Source: Opisthorchis felineus (lineage: Eukaryota > Platyhelminthes > Trematoda > Opisthorchiida > Opisthorchiidae). From it: a stretch of 64,000 bases of DNA. Positions 50,092 to 62,429 of the stretch are shown piece by piece. How positions within the stretch are numbered: position 1 is the first letter of the stretch; each line of letters opens with the position of its first letter. A program made the translations under genes and the position numbers. The stretch is taken from assembly GCA_004794785.1 (NCBI GenBank), contig SJOL01007385.1, forward strand, positions 114,739 to 178,738. Direction: 5' to 3'. The notes beneath the pieces were generated by a model. That model was not told the origin of the DNA. It saw only the letters and a program-made list of their open reading frames with translations, and did not search any database.

Positions 50092-53000
50092 AACCATATC
50101 TACTGGTGGAGTTCGCACCAATCTGTATTTATAGCTTCGAGACTTGGACTTCAATCTTATTTGCATTTGACTTCAGTCACTTTTTTGCGTTACTTTCCAT
50201 GGCACCGCATAAATTGTTTTGATCTCTAAAATGAATTGTTCTAAAGCGCTTTTGGATTCGCCGTTTGTATGGCGATCATGCGTAAAAATACTGTTGGAGG
50301 TGGTCACTTTCCTTCACCACATAGATTACCGGAAATTGTCGTATTAGTGTGGAGCGCAGTAAAAGTCAGTCGAACTCTACATGTGGATTGCAGTCTACCG
50401 TCAGCTCTGTGACTGTTTGTTCCTATCTGGCCAAGACCAGTGTTCACCCTATTTAATGGATTTAAGTTAAACTGAACGATGGTTTCCTCATAACTGGTAT
50501 CTATTGGCCCCTCATGAGTGCCAGAAATTCAAAGCTGTACTAGATACAGCTTAGCCAACTTCCTTCAGCTGTTGTTAGGTTATTCTTCTAGTCTTCTACC
50601 TTCTGAATAGTTACTTCTTCTTTGAAAGGTAGCTAATACTATTCCTCTTTAGCGGTGATCAACTTTGTGTTCCTCTTCGAGGAGCAGCCAAATAACCTTC
50701 CTTGATTGTCTCTCTTAGACGCTACTGTATGTCGTAAGATGATGACAAACATTAACACTCTGTCACCATTTCTGCTGTTCATATATCATGGTGGCCGTTA
50801 AAATAGCTATTGCATGCTCGTATGCACAATTGGGGGTTTAACTTTAACTGTGCCTCGCGATGACAGAAAGACGCGGTACTAATGGCTTCTGTTTCGGACC
50901 CTTTTACGCTAGCATTTTCATGGTGCACTCCGCTGTTGGTGTGCACAAAACTTACATACGGTGTTTGGATGATTTTCCTTTTGTTTTCGATGAGACATTA
51001 GGTGTACTGAATGGAGAATCCTCAGAGCAAGGCGTGTGGACTGAAGTGAAACCAGTCAACCATAACTGCTGTTCCATCGTAATCATGCCCTGATCGGTTG
51101 GCATCCGGAAGGAGCAGCACAGAGATAAACTGACAAGAGGAGGACGTAATGCTCGCTGACGGCGGATAATTGGTCCCTACGTACACCTCTGTCTTTGAAC
51201 CCTCCTGTAACTGAACGATTTTTTGTCCCAATCATTTGGGCCACTTCACCTCTACTCTTAACTTTCTTCTCTCGTGCATCACTAGTGGGTCTATAGCACA
51301 CGCAACGAGCGTTTGTTTTGGTTTTTACCTGGCCCTTTTCCCCTGAAACGCCTAAGATAGGTGGTGCTTATTTAGTCGCGTACTTTCGCACAGTGTACAT
51401 CAGCAGCACGACAGCTGTACATCTACGTGAAGCAGATCAGTAAGTGTGAGTAGGAGGAGTCTTCCGGCCAAGCTCACAAATTCTGTGTGGCTAGTCAGTA
51501 GAAGGCGCAGTCGGTCGGATGTTAGGTAAGAGCACTGAAATGCCTAACCGACAAGATGTTCACAAACTACTCCCTACCCCGTACCCTTAAACACCTCGTT
51601 TTGGCTCCGATCTTTTCCATCATGATAACCATTCATTGGCTTCAGTTGACTTACTACTGTCCTTTGACTAAGTATACTGTCATAATAACGTCCGTAACTT
51701 TCTCATTTGTCTTCGGTATTGATTGCCTGGTTTCGAAGATTGATCCTTTAGCGTTCTTCTGTTTGGTTGTCTATAGGTTTGCCATAATGTTTAACGCGTT
51801 TACTATCAAGGTGATCATTCTTAGGAGGCAGCGCTGAACACAGACTTGTCTTCTCTGAATTATAAGTGTGTGGAACTGGCTCCCAAGTTCAGCGTATGAT
51901 CACTAGTGTGGACATGGGTTACTGTTCATCTGCTTACTCAATGTGAATGGGTATTCCAAAAGATTCTTCCTTCAAAGGATGAAGATACTAGGGTTTCCCC
52001 CCATCGAATTTCAGTCTGGCTCATACTGGACGCGAGACTTTTTCCTGACATAATGATACACACGGGCACCAACAAGTGGGTTAACTTATCCTGACAACCC
52101 TTTTGAATCTTGCAATAATTAGTTGCCAAAATAAGTCTCATTTGTGGATTCGTTTTTCCACCTTGCTTGGGGGTCAAGGTGTGAAAGTCTTCTGCCATTC
52201 CGTCTAGTGCTAGAATTTCGATCCTCCAGATTATCTGTAAGTAGATGTGTTCTCACGCCATTCCAAACTCGCACCGTGCATTTTGGTCCGGCTGATCGTA
52301 ACCGATGTAGGCGACTAGGGTTGAGGACGATTGTTCAGTGACAGCTTTTGTTAAACCAAGACTTTATCGAGTGCATCGGATTTGATTAGCAGGAACTAAT
52401 GACTGGAAGCCGTACTGCCCATGTTGAGTAGCTTTATACCGTATTTGCTTGTATCCACTTTTTCCTCTCTCTACAGTTGAACTCTAGCCAGTTTTTAGCC
52501 TCAAAACACAATCGTCACTTGACATCCCTATTTCGTTGTGGACGGCACTGTGGACCAATGTCTCACGCCTTCACGAATAAAGGCAGCTAGCCACCAGCGG
52601 TAAGACCAAAACGACCACATCGTCAGTTCTTGACGAATTTTCCTGTTTCATGAAATTACCTCAAAAGCGTCAAGGTAGTCCCTCTTTGGTCAACAATTTT
52701 GGTGGGCTTTTAATGTTTGACCTAGATCAGCTAGAGGAACATACCTATGTAGACAAAACGGATAATTTCATGACCGTTCTTTGCGCCCGTACATTCTCAA
52801 CTCCTGATCCAACTGCCTGAAAACAATGAAGCAGCCAGACTCCGGTTGCAGTATTACGTTGGTGTATTATCGCGAGTGTTTTGGGAAACCAATGAGGCAT
52901 GCAGTCAAGCCGATGACCACTGCATATACTGTTTTCTTTGAATCAGCCATTCAGATTTGAATGACTAGACACCACATGATTTCGAGGGTCTCACGCCATC

Positions 53001-56000
53001 CTGACAGCTGTTGGAACGTGCATACCTGAGAGTTTGTTGTTCTTGAGTTCACACTTGCGAGGGACCAATGTGCAAGCAATTCCAAGTTATTCAAATGACA
53101 ATGCTGGTTTATGTAGTTACCAGCTTGACGGCCTTCGGTTCAATTCAGTTGAGTATGATGACCATCAGCCATCCACGTACGTACGGTAGCTCAGGTCGCC
53201 TTTGATTATAATTTCCAGACCAAGAGGATGCCACAAGCGAAAGACACTGTACTGTTCGATTGCATCAATCACCTATGGGATCCGTCTTTGATCCCTCTGG
53301 GAGAGAAGGACAGCAGCTTTCACTGGACTGAAAGTAAACACAACTACCCTTGTAACGGTGTGGACTTCTAATGAAACGCCCGAGTAGCACCTGGTCAGGT
53401 GTTTTAAAGCGCCACTCCTGTATCTGATGGAGGGTTGGTTTAGAAATTATTTAACCGTTTTGCAGTGTTTGTTCATTATTGTTTAGTATTTAAACGATGT
53501 CTAGGAAATTTCAGGAGGGCGCTTCAGGTGTTGACTTTTCAAAAACTCTGTACACATCGGGCTTTTACTCTCGTTTCTGATGACTTGTGATTAACGTATC
53601 CAAGATAGTCGCGCTTTTTCATTCTAATTTAGCTGATCGGATACCACGTCCGATGTACGAATGCCGGTGAAGAACCATAGGGGACAAGCAACTCAAGACG
53701 GAAACGTACTGCTGGGGAAAGCATAACCGTGTATTCTAAGCTGTGGGACGACTTTGCTGAGACGTGTTTATCGGGACTAGTATGCCACCTGTTGAAGTCC
53801 CCCAAGCATGCGATAAATTCTAGCAAGCAATGGAGAGAATGGCATGGAAAGCCAATTATTCTTAGGAATGGGTTTCTATACGTACATCTTGTCTTCCAGG
53901 ATGTTGTGCTTCTAGGTGTTTTGTTAATTACTTCAGGCATTGTGTGATTCGCCGATCAGCCTGATATCTCCTTGCTCTGTGATATGGTCTCCATAGATGC
54001 TACTCAGCTCCTCTCTTTGAATTTAGCGTAGGATACTTGCTACGCGCGCTTCAGGGTGGTTTGGGTGACTATTTGCAAGTGAAAATATGGTTCGTTGAGG
54101 TCAGCATTCAGCAAACATAAAGACTGCTGAATAGGCAGTTCTTGACTTATTGATTAGGCAGTCTTTTCATGTTATGTTCAAAAGTTCACTATCCGAAACG
54201 CAATTCTTTTTTCGATCCAACAACGCCACTTGCACACGTTTCCTCTTTGGAGAACTATACTGCTGTGCACTTCAAAGCAAGATATAAACTGTTCGTCCGT
54301 CTGAAACATTAGGAAATACGGTTGTTCAGTGGAGGTCGTAGTATAGGACGAGTACTGCGCTGATATTGCTATAACTGAAAGTTGGACGGGCAAAGAACTT
54401 GAGTAGATTCAGAGGACCAACAGGGGCTGGAACTTGAGAAATGCCATACGCAAAACAATCGACTTTGTATGTTTTTTTACATAAGTTCTAAACACAAAAC
54501 CGTCTTTTTTCCAAACTTTCTATTTGATACAAAAACGTCTTATTTTGCAACGCAAGGAATCGATTAGTTAGGCATGGAGAACGGAGATTTCAGATCAGAG
54601 AATACAAGACCTTGGTTCTTACAGTTTACCTACCCAGCACAAAAGTCACTCTTTCGTCCCAGGGATGGACAGGCTTCGAAGACCAGTGTGCACATGCATC
54701 TCGTTGATTCACCGCATATTCAAGTTTACTGTATGTCTAAGCATAGACTGTGTGTGAAGTGACTAATTTCATCACTTTCTGTCTTCTCTCGCCAGTAACA
54801 CCAAAGAACAGTGGACTTTTCATTAACCAGGTGGATGAGGCTTCTTTCAACAGGATACGTTCTCTACCGTGGATCAACTTAGTATCACTTGTGGGTGTTT
54901 CCTTGTGGAAAGAGTAACACATTGGTAAACGAAAAAGTAAATCAGTTGCGTCGAAACAGTGCAGCTTTTGGGATCCTAGATGAGGCTAATCCATCCTTAC
55001 ATCACCCAAAAGGAGTTGAATGTCTATTTTTTAATATCACACGGAGTTTATGCTGCTCATTTCTCCTGCCAGAAACTGTCTTTCGTTGGTAGTAGGCTTC
55101 CCGTTGGTTCCATTTCCGAACATCCCCATGGATAGCTACTTGTTAGAGGTTTGAGTAATGTAGGGCTCTTCACATCAGAGCAAGACACGCTGGTAAACAT
55201 TATGAAGTACGCTTCTTTTCCAGAGGACATAATATAAAGAGAATCCCGTGCGGCCTTCGTTATATCTGAAATCTGGATTTGAACAGGACCTATGTACCCT
55301 CAAATTAGACATTTTTAGGTGTGGTGATTGATAATGGCTCATGTTTAAGGTCCAATTTTTGGTTAATTTTCCACTGCGACTATTGATTTTCCAAGGTCAA
55401 CATATACGTGTGATATTCTCTAAAAGGGCCATTGGCTCCCGGGCATGTGATGGTCAATGTTGACGATATTGGGGTTTACTGCTTTCTGATTTGTCTTCGC
55501 CGTAATGCTGCTGGTAGTATCGTGTCACTCGTGTGAGCTGCTATGTTATAATATGAAAGCTGCTGAGGGCATGACGTTGACTTACCAACTATAGTGCATG
55601 TTACGTTTTGCCATCTTTTCTTAACGGGGCATCTTCAGATTAACTGACTGATGACAGCGCATAGCATTCGTAACCTTAACTTGGCACTGTTTTTGTTGCC
55701 TGTTTCCGTGTTCGATTATCGTCGAAGGGCTCATAACGAGCTCGCCCACCAGCATTTCTTATTTTTCGAGTTTACTTCGAGTTTACTTCGAGACTGTTCC
55801 TATTAATATTGAACAGTGGCGAAGATGCTGGTTGGCCTCCGATTACCCACCGTATCCGGCTACCTGACGGATGATCATTTTAGGAAATGAAGCTTTGCTT
55901 TCTACTGAAAGCGATCCTTTTCGGTGAAAAGGTTCGGACCTCTCAAGGCTTTCAGAACATCCACTGCAACATATTCCCATTTTCCTTACTTGTTCTGTAT

Positions 56001-56106
56001 TATCAAACAAATTACACCAATAAGAACAACCACATTAGGTAGGCTGTCCCATTAGCCGTAATCCATTCATTGAGACTGCGTAGATTATTGCTTGATTGAA
56101 TGATGA
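50092..56106. other. Intergenic, no firm gene
   Basis: Only short frames occur. 51556-51837 is a hydrophobic frame of 93 codons without a signal of any family. 53940-53629 (minus) has a weak CLGDFNRW string that could be a trace of a LINE endonuclease. One possible exon is listed at 54796-54918. A 13-base unit (CGAGTTTACTT) repeats about 2.5 times near 55768-55795. Confidence 0.45.
54796..54918 (+). CDS. Possible terminal exon, unrecognised
   Basis: After a strong acceptor (TTCTGTCTTCTCTCGCCAG, ending 54795), one frame reads TPKNSGLFINQVDEASFNRI and RSLPWINLVSLVGVSLWKE before a TAA. The composition is protein-like and the acceptor is good, but no family is recognised and no upstream exon is identified. 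It may equally be chance. Confidence 0.25.
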
Positions 56107-57873
56107 CTAGACACATGCAGCCAGTCATATGTTCGGTCAACCGGAACGCGGAATAATCCACCTATTCGTTTGGTGCATTGCCTAGCGTTACTCAGTTGGG
56201 CCTGTCGACACTCATTAAGGAAGCCCATACCAGCCTGCTTATGTGACCGCGCACGTGAACAGCGTTTTCACGTGTGTCTTTTTGAATCAGTCGCATCGAA
56301 CGATTGTTCAGAACACACTGTTCCAATACCGCCTGACCTAAGGATGTTGGGTGTTCGTGTACCGAGGGTGTCCGACGGAAGTCCAAAATCCAGGCTTCGT
56401 GTAAACGGTCGTGAAATGATTCGAATTCAGGGAGTATACATGTATGTTATAAATCAAACTGGTCAGGTGGGAGCCATCATGGGGTTTTTCCCTATGGTGA
56501 TTGTTATGTTCGAAGATATTTCAGACGGTGAGATGGTACGAGGCTATCTACGTGTGGATCGTTGGGTATACCCGCTTGCACGTTCGTTCTCTCCCATCTT
56601 CATCTGGGGTCCGGATAGGCTGATCATGCCTGAGCCGTTCTCTTCACTAACCGAACCAACTTATGTTGTGATCCGCATACCCCTGGAAATGTCTCGTTTT
56701 CAGAAGGACACTTTATGGAATTTACTGGATGTCAACGCTCATGTGTGCGGAAAGTTTGCTAATTTCACCGTTCAACAAATTAAGGCGATGGACAAACTCT
56801 TCGCCTTGACGGAGATAACCAGCTACGAGCAGTCGCTTTTGGACAAATCCCAGGATGGTGTTTGTCCACCAGGTACTAGAGAATTGATCTATAAATCCAA
56901 ACGTGGAATGGGACACAAACTTCTGGCTTTCGAAAGAACAGCTGGCAAGCTGAGCATCTGTTTTACCAAGCCGCATGATCGAAAGGCATTTCTCGCTTCG
57001 TTTCACAGGGAATCGGATCAGAATACGTCGGATATTCCAGAGCACTGTCTGCCACCTGGTTTGCGCGTTCACCGTCGTGAATATTTCAGCCCACTAGCTC
57101 CCCTCAGATATGCTGAGAACGATGTAACTTGGCCAGGCAGTCATCCGGACCTAGTGTTGCTACCACCGGGTCGAGGGAATCTGATGAGGTTGTACATCCT
57201 AGGTCCCCGAGACCCCCAACACATTCAGGTCACCACAGTGATGGAATGGATTAAGGTGACAGAACTGATGTTTCAGGCGGTCACAGAGGTATTTAAGCAA
57301 CAAGTTCGTTTGAGAAAAGAAAAGGAGTTATACGGCGTTCCTCCAAGTTTTGAAGGTCGTAAAAGACGTCTTCTTGGTGGATGGGGAGGAGCCGATGCTC
57401 TCAATGCATTTGGCGTTGCAAAACCGAATAATTCCCTTGCTAATGGTCCTTTCATGAACCTATCTAAGGTAGACCCGGCATATAAAGCAATGTTTTATAA
57501 TGCTGCGTCGTTGCAAAATCTAGAGGCCGCAGCAGGCGTTTTTGACTATGCTATTGAGAATTGTAATATCGAATTGCTCGCTTATTCCGCCACACACTCA
57601 GATGTTGATCGTACTTCACCAACGCGCTGGTTAGGGCCTCTTATTCCGAGACCTTTGGTCGTTCGTTATCGAAAATCCATGCCGACGTTTGTACAGCTCA
57701 AGACACTCAGTGCTACGGTTGACGGAGACCTTGTCTACGAGAAACACACCAACTATCTGGAACGTATTCACGAAGACTGTGAACACCACTATCCTAAACT
57801 TCGACCTCGCAATCCTTTGTTAGATTCGAAGTATCCTTATCCGCGCGAACCATCCCCGTACACGATGGTTTGA
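56107..57873 (+). CDS. Long orphan exon, unknown protein
   Basis: The frame is open from 56107 (after a TGA at 56104) to a TGA at 57871-57873, far longer than anything else in the window apart from mobile elements. The first ATG in frame is at 56344, giving 509 residues; an upstream exon spliced into 56107-56400 is equally possible, since convincing protein-like sequence starts near VRVPRV. Features seen: a hydrophobic GAIMGFFPMVIVMFED stretch, the strings RVDRWVYPLARSF and FIWGPDRLIMPEP, a basic GRKRRLLGG followed by WGGADALNAFG, and a C-terminus rich in Pro and aromatic residues. There is no signal peptide or clear transmembrane helix, and none of the motifs belongs to a family I recognise. 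Codon use looks genuine and the minus-strand frames are much shorter. It is not adjacent to any element ends, so a host gene is more likely than a transposon. Confidence 0.75.
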   Translation, partial: LDTCSQSYVRSTGTRNNPPIRLVHCLALLSWACRHSLRKPIPACLCDRAREQRFHVCLFESVASNDCSEHTVPIPPDLRMLGVRVPRVSDGSPKSRLRVNGREMIRIQGVYMYVINQTGQVGAIMGFFPMVIVMFEDISDGEMVRGYLRVDRWVYPLARSFSPIFIWGPDRLIMPEPFSSLTEPTYVVIRIPLEMSRFQKDTLWNLLDVNAHVCGKFANFTVQQIKAMDKLFALTEITSYEQSLLDKSQDGVCPPGTRELIYKSKRGMGHKLLAFERTAGKLSICFTKPHDRKAFLASFHRESDQNTSDIPEHCLPPGLRVHRREYFSPLAPLRYAENDVTWPGSHPDLVLLPPGRGNLMRLYILGPRDPQHIQVTTVMEWIKVTELMFQAVTEVFKQQVRLRKEKELYGVPPSFEGRKRRLLGGWGGADALNAFGVAKPNNSLANGPFMNLSKVDPAYKAMFYNAASLQNLEAAAGVFDYAIENCNIELLAYSATHSDVDRTSPTRWLGPLIPRPLVVRYRKSMPTFVQLKTLSATVDGDLVYEKHTNYLERIHEDCEHHYPKLRPRNPLLDSKYPYPREPSPYTMV

Positions 57874-58439
57874 GCAGCCCTGGGATCTTTGTCTTTCCTT
57901 TATGCTTATTTCAAATACACAGCCATTTTACTGTCTTACCCATGCCTATTTACCTGACTTCTCTGTGTATGTGAGCTAGACAATGTCCAGGTTTATGATT
58001 ACTGATGATGCATCGTTCACCATCATTAGTGACGTTGACGACAATTTTGACGTACATTCACGAGAACTGAGGTAGCCGAATGGCGACAGAAAAGTCGCGA
58101 AGTTTTGGCCACCACGCTCCCATGAACAGTTTGAGACTTTCTGTGTTAAACGATAGTCTCAACACGAGAAGGCGGATGATACAACACGGTTGCGGTGATT
58201 GCATTGTACAATTGGTGGGGAGGGAGTGTGGGAGAAGGCCGGCGAGTGAAGAGCTGCAAGGGCAAATGCTACTTCCCGGTTAAGTTACCCCACCTTGAGC
58301 CTTTGATTGAAAAGTCTAACCCACAGGGCAGTGGGAGGATGTAGGGTTTTGTTCGGAGACCCTGCACCTAGCCTCTGACTCAAGAGTCTGAACCGTGAGA
58401 CAGCGGTTGTTAGAGCTTTTTTGGGGGATCCTTCCCGGA
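57874..58439. other. Downstream of orphan exon, no gene seen
   Basis: Short frames only. A possible 3' UTR follows the stop at 57873 (AATACA at about 57914), but there is no AATAAA. From about 58320 GC content rises as repeat R1 approaches. Confidence 0.4.
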
Positions 58440-58880
58440 GCCAACGACTCTATAGTCTGACCTACTTGGCTGTAGGGGGCGCTCCTGGCCCGAGGGCGCA
58501 GAGAGTAGGGAATTACCGCCTCCCCGATGCGGCTGCGCACACCAGGTGTCTTTTGAACAGCACCGGACTCTTTGGTTTTAAAAGTATTTCGAGCGTATTG
58601 AATAATGCGCCGGCGGTCACTGTCAACCGTTGGGCGATCGGAGTGTGTGGTTTTTGGGGCCGACCTTTTCTAACCTGTCCTTCCTCGGGGGAAGGCAGCA
58701 TCGCTGCTTCCGTATATATGGACATGCTGGTCACCTGGGGGAAACGCCTTACTGCTTTCACACTCCTATCGCAGAGGACGGTTCGACTTTACCTCCAGAC
58801 CGCCATGTAATACGATTACTCGCTGTTCTTCGTCTGGCTGCTCCCTGTTGGCCTTCCTGGCATGGTTGAACCTTTAGGAA
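58440..58880 (-). repeat. Dispersed repeat R1, copy 2
   Basis: The reverse complement of this segment follows 28340-28745 block by block: CATGCCAGGAAGG, TAATCGTATTACATGGCGGT, GTAAGGCGTTTC, CTGCCTTCCCCCGAGGAAGG, CTCCGATCGCCCA, and ACACCTGGTGTGCGCAGC. It is noticeably GC-rich relative to its surroundings. The boundary on the 58320 side may be further out, as a region with repeated GAGTCTGA/GTCTGA strings adjoins it. Confidence 0.6.
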
Positions 58881-60000
58881 CTGAGTTCCAGCCAGTATAG
58901 CCCTCAGGATCATTGCAGCACTGAAGCCCGACCACCACGACAAGGTGACAGCTTTGGTTGGGTGCGGTGATTGGGACGATACGAGATCCAGGGACGAGAA
59001 ATGCCTCATTCTAGTTGGTTTCAGGTAGGCCTATTTCCAACCGTCCAATAACCCCCCAGATGTCTCTGGGGCGCGGACATCTATACCATTAAAGAACGGG
59101 ACAATAAACTCGTGAAGCGGCCATTCGACTGACTTATGGCAACAGTGTGTTTTCGCATTGGTCACAAGCCTAATTACAGTATTCCCAGCTGTCTGTCAAA
59201 CAATTTCTGCGATTATCCCCGTCTTGAAGCCAAACGCAGAGATAGAACGGAAGGGATCTCCGCAGGCCGGATCCTAAAGACAACTAGCCGCTTCAGCGAA
59301 CTAACCAGAGATCATCGCTTTTAGATGGCTTTCTTGTCTCATTTTACTTCTCTTTAGAACGAGACACGCTTACGGACCAATCCGAACCTGTGTCACTGAA
59401 CGAAGTGTATTCACTGGTGGATCCACACTAACACAAGTTTCCTAATAGGAATTTTTTTTTGAATACTTGGGTGTCGAACAGACTACTTCCGAGGTTTATG
59501 TGATTCGCGCAATGTAGTTAACGGATGTGTCTTCCTGAGAAGCCATCCCTCATAAAGGCAGTTATTGTTGATTATTCTCTCAGCGATCAAGTCTCTACAG
59601 AAAAGAAAAAAACTTTTTAAGTGATTCAGTTTTGGTAGGTCTCTTCAGTTTGTATCCTCAGGTGTTATCATTTGTATTTCGGGAAGAATCCACTCCAGTA
59701 CAGACAACACTCCGAGGGGCTGGTTAGTCTTCCGGTAAACCATATCTAAACACAGTGAATAAAACTGAACGAAGAGACGTTCCTTTTAAATTAAACGACT
59801 GAGTCAGTCATGAGTCACACGAATCTTTCTCCTGAGGAGGCTGCGCCGAAAAGAAACCACCATCGATTGTTCCCTCATAGTTTATTTAACTTTGTAAATC
59901 CCTAGCTGACTAAATCACTTTGAATTATTCCTTTGAGGTGGTCTGTCTAATGGCGAACAACTTAGTTTACAAAACGTAAAAGCTATCTGTTTTCTCAATT
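58881..60000. other. Intergenic, no gene seen
   Basis: No frame above about 85 codons and no family signal. Possible polyadenylation-like AATAAA strings at about 59103 and 59758 have no associated gene. Confidence 0.4.
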
Positions 60001-60775
60001 GGGAAAAGTTTGGAACCAATTGAGAAGTCATCGTTTCAGAAGGGCTCGGTGAACAGTCGGTAGTTTTTTATTTGGGTAGTTTCGCTTTTGACACAAAAGC
60101 TTCATCAGGCCAAGTGTGCAGGTCACCAAGTTGTCCAGCTTTCAAGGCAGACGGAGAACCAACCAGTAAGACCTCTTCAGATTAGCACACTATGTCAGTG
60201 TTGAATGTCAATTAAAGGGTCTTGTCGGTTAGTGTGGTTGCCTAAATCTTGTGGTTGATGGGTTGGGGGAATTTCAAATTAGTTTTTGTTCCTTAATCTT
60301 CCACTTCAAGGTGCTTCAACTGATGATTCACCTTGTTGTCACTGATAGATTTCGTTAGTCTTTGTGCACTTTTGAGTGATACGACAGTTTAGTTGGAGGA
60401 GGTAAGGTGGGTGAGATTTAGTGCAATTCATTTCTAAGCTACTTGTGTTTATGACTCCCCCTTCTGATAACCGCACACCAGCACGTGTCAGCTCGGCTGG
60501 TATGCTGCGAGGTTGTGATATGTCAATCTGGTCATTTATTTGATGCACTTTGAGTAAAATTATCCCGATGTGAAACGGTGAATAACAGTTGGTGAGGTGC
60601 ATCCATTTGCAAATTAATTTGGTGTCTCGGCAGAAACATATATTGCGATATCTCGAGTGTCTTACCGAATGAAACATGAAGGCGCATTTATGCAGCACAC
60701 TCATTTGAAGAATATTGTGAAAGAGAGTTTCGGTTAACATCAACGTATTTTTTAAATGAGTCTGCTTCGCCAATT
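60001..60775 (-). mobile_element. Penelope-like element 3' end (minus)
   Basis: Read on the minus strand, this matches the 3' part of the insertion at 26.9-28.2 kb: the ACGTGCTGGTGTGCGGTTATCA and GAAGGGGGAGT block, the AATCATC/GTGAATCATC block, the AGAGGTCTTACTGGTTGG block, the hammerhead core and the terminus TTCTGAAACGA. Here the terminus is followed by a further TGACTTCTCAATTGGTTCC and AAACTTTTCCC, which in the 26.9 kb copy is found only at the left, inverted edge. The two copies therefore complement each other in defining the element's end. The 5' limit near 60775 is uncertain. Confidence 0.75.
60073..60116 (-). ncRNA. Hammerhead motif, second Penelope copy
   Basis: Minus strand: CTGATGA (60108-60102), the same 7-bp stem II GCTTTTG/CAAAAGC with TGT loop, and GAAAC (60083-60079). 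Where the 28.1 kb copy has GTTGCCC, this one has TACCC, so the stem III palindrome and the cleavage triplet are lost while stem I (TTGG with CCAA) remains. It is a probable inactive relative. Confidence 0.65.
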
Positions 60776-61965
60776 GTGTGCAGTTTGTTTTTCAAGTAGA
60801 ACGTAGGATTGATGCTAACTCAAGGACTGTGCCTACCTGACGAGCCCAGAGAAGAGCGAAACGGGTCGTGGGCTGCCGAAGAGTTTTCAACAACCATACC
60901 AGTATTGTGTTCCATCATAATGATTAATAATTCTCAAGGCAATTCCTCTGGAAATCATTTCGGGGAAAGTAAAAGTATCGGGCAAAGTAAAACGGAGCTT
61001 TCTGTGGTTCTACTTAATTTAAGTGAAGTCCTTCCTTTTGGATTTGAGCTGTGGAGTGTCCATGGTCCCGTCATTACAAGAATTCGAAAATTAGTAGTTC
61101 CATATATGTGTAATGTCAGACTTGTAGGCCAAACTGTGCGGAAACTATAAACCAATTTAATCAGTCTTTTTTTAGTAGTTTTACTTCAGCGGGACGGACT
61201 TCTACGTTGGAGAAGTGTTTTAACTCAGCAATAATGTGTGTGAAGTTCAAATTACCTATCATTTGGTTCACGAGTTGATATTTCCCAAATGAGGCGATCT
61301 TTTCAGAGTGGTGGCCACTCTATCCCGGTGGTCGTTTATGTCACCATTGGTCTAAATTCCGATTATGGGAAAAGTGGTCCCCACATGGGTGGGCTATAAT
61401 ATCATTTGATATTGATATGTGCGTTTCACCATTGGTTTGTGTAGTTGGTAAAAGTGCTTCCACTTAGAAGCGGACACTCCTAACTTAGACTACTTTGGCC
61501 GTTCTCCCGAATTACCTCTGTTAAGAGGATTCTTTGGGTTAGATATTACACGACCACAGCCATGTTGAAATGAAACGGCATTGTAACTCATCCACAAATT
61601 TTATAAGTCAAAGCTGTTCGATCGCATCGCTTCCTTATGATTGAAAACTGGAGTGAGAAACGAATCACTCACACGAAACATCATATGACCACCTTGCTTT
61701 TCGAGCACAGCGTGTTTAATGTTAGTCTCAAAACTTTATGGGTAAGATAAGATATATTGAGGTGCCGAATTTCAGCCTCCATAAATTTCAAGTAGATGAA
61801 CGATTGAAGAGGTACCAGAAAACGCATGCGACAAAATCATTATTCTGATTTCCGTCCACAAATTGGCTGTTAGAGGGCCGAATACAGTCGGTTCTCAAGT
61901 GGAAATCACGTTCAGTCTACTTAAAATCGGTTATCAGTGAAAAGATTACTGTCCATTTAAAAACC
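60776..61965. other. Intergenic, no firm gene
   Basis: One frame of 113 codons at 60809-61150 has no recognised family and a competing minus-strand frame. Nothing else is supported. Confidence 0.35.
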
Positions 61966-62151
61966 TGTTTGCCACATATCGCTCCCAGCCAGTACATTAT
62001 GCGTAATATTTCCGAAGACCTTGTTGCTCCCACAATTGCTGGGGTTGTATTTCGTCCTTCGACGCATGATTTTCACATGGTGTCTCTGGAAGAAGTAGAC
62101 TGGTTTCATCGTTATACTATAGACTACGACACAGAAGATCAAGCTAAATGA
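61966..62151 (+). CDS. Possible terminal exon, unrecognised (1)
   Basis: After an acceptor-like ATATCGCTCCCAG, the frame reads YIMRNISEDLVAPTIAGVVF and RPSTHDFHMVSLEEVDWFHR and closes with DTEDQAK and a TGA. The composition is protein-like and rich in acidic residues. No family is recognised, no upstream exon is found, and the frame contains no suitable donor before its stop. Confidence 0.35.
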   Translation, partial: CLPHIAPSQYIMRNISEDLVAPTIAGVVFRPSTHDFHMVSLEEVDWFHRYTIDYDTEDQAK

Positions 62152-62429
62152 TTGACAGCCTTTTTTCCATTAAGTCACTCAATCAGCGGACACCTCCCTT
62201 ACTTTACCTCACAACAGCTGGACGCAAATATCTGCTTCCTGCGAGTATTTGTCGTAGCCATGTGTTGGGAAATCGATATATCCCCTTCCACTGTCTAACT
62301 CCATCGCCTTCTAGTGTGGAATTCTGCCAAAAGCTGCCGAGTTTCTGGCTCAGGCATTGAAAGGTCACCTGTAGTTCTCCTTATCTGGATTTTTTTACTT
62401 GCCCTCACGCAAGCCAATGACTTTCATAG

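Noticed and set aside
53629..53940. Minus-strand frame with CLGDFNRW, like a LINE endonuclease motif
   Set aside because: A single short motif without the neighbouring endonuclease blocks; too weak to call an element.
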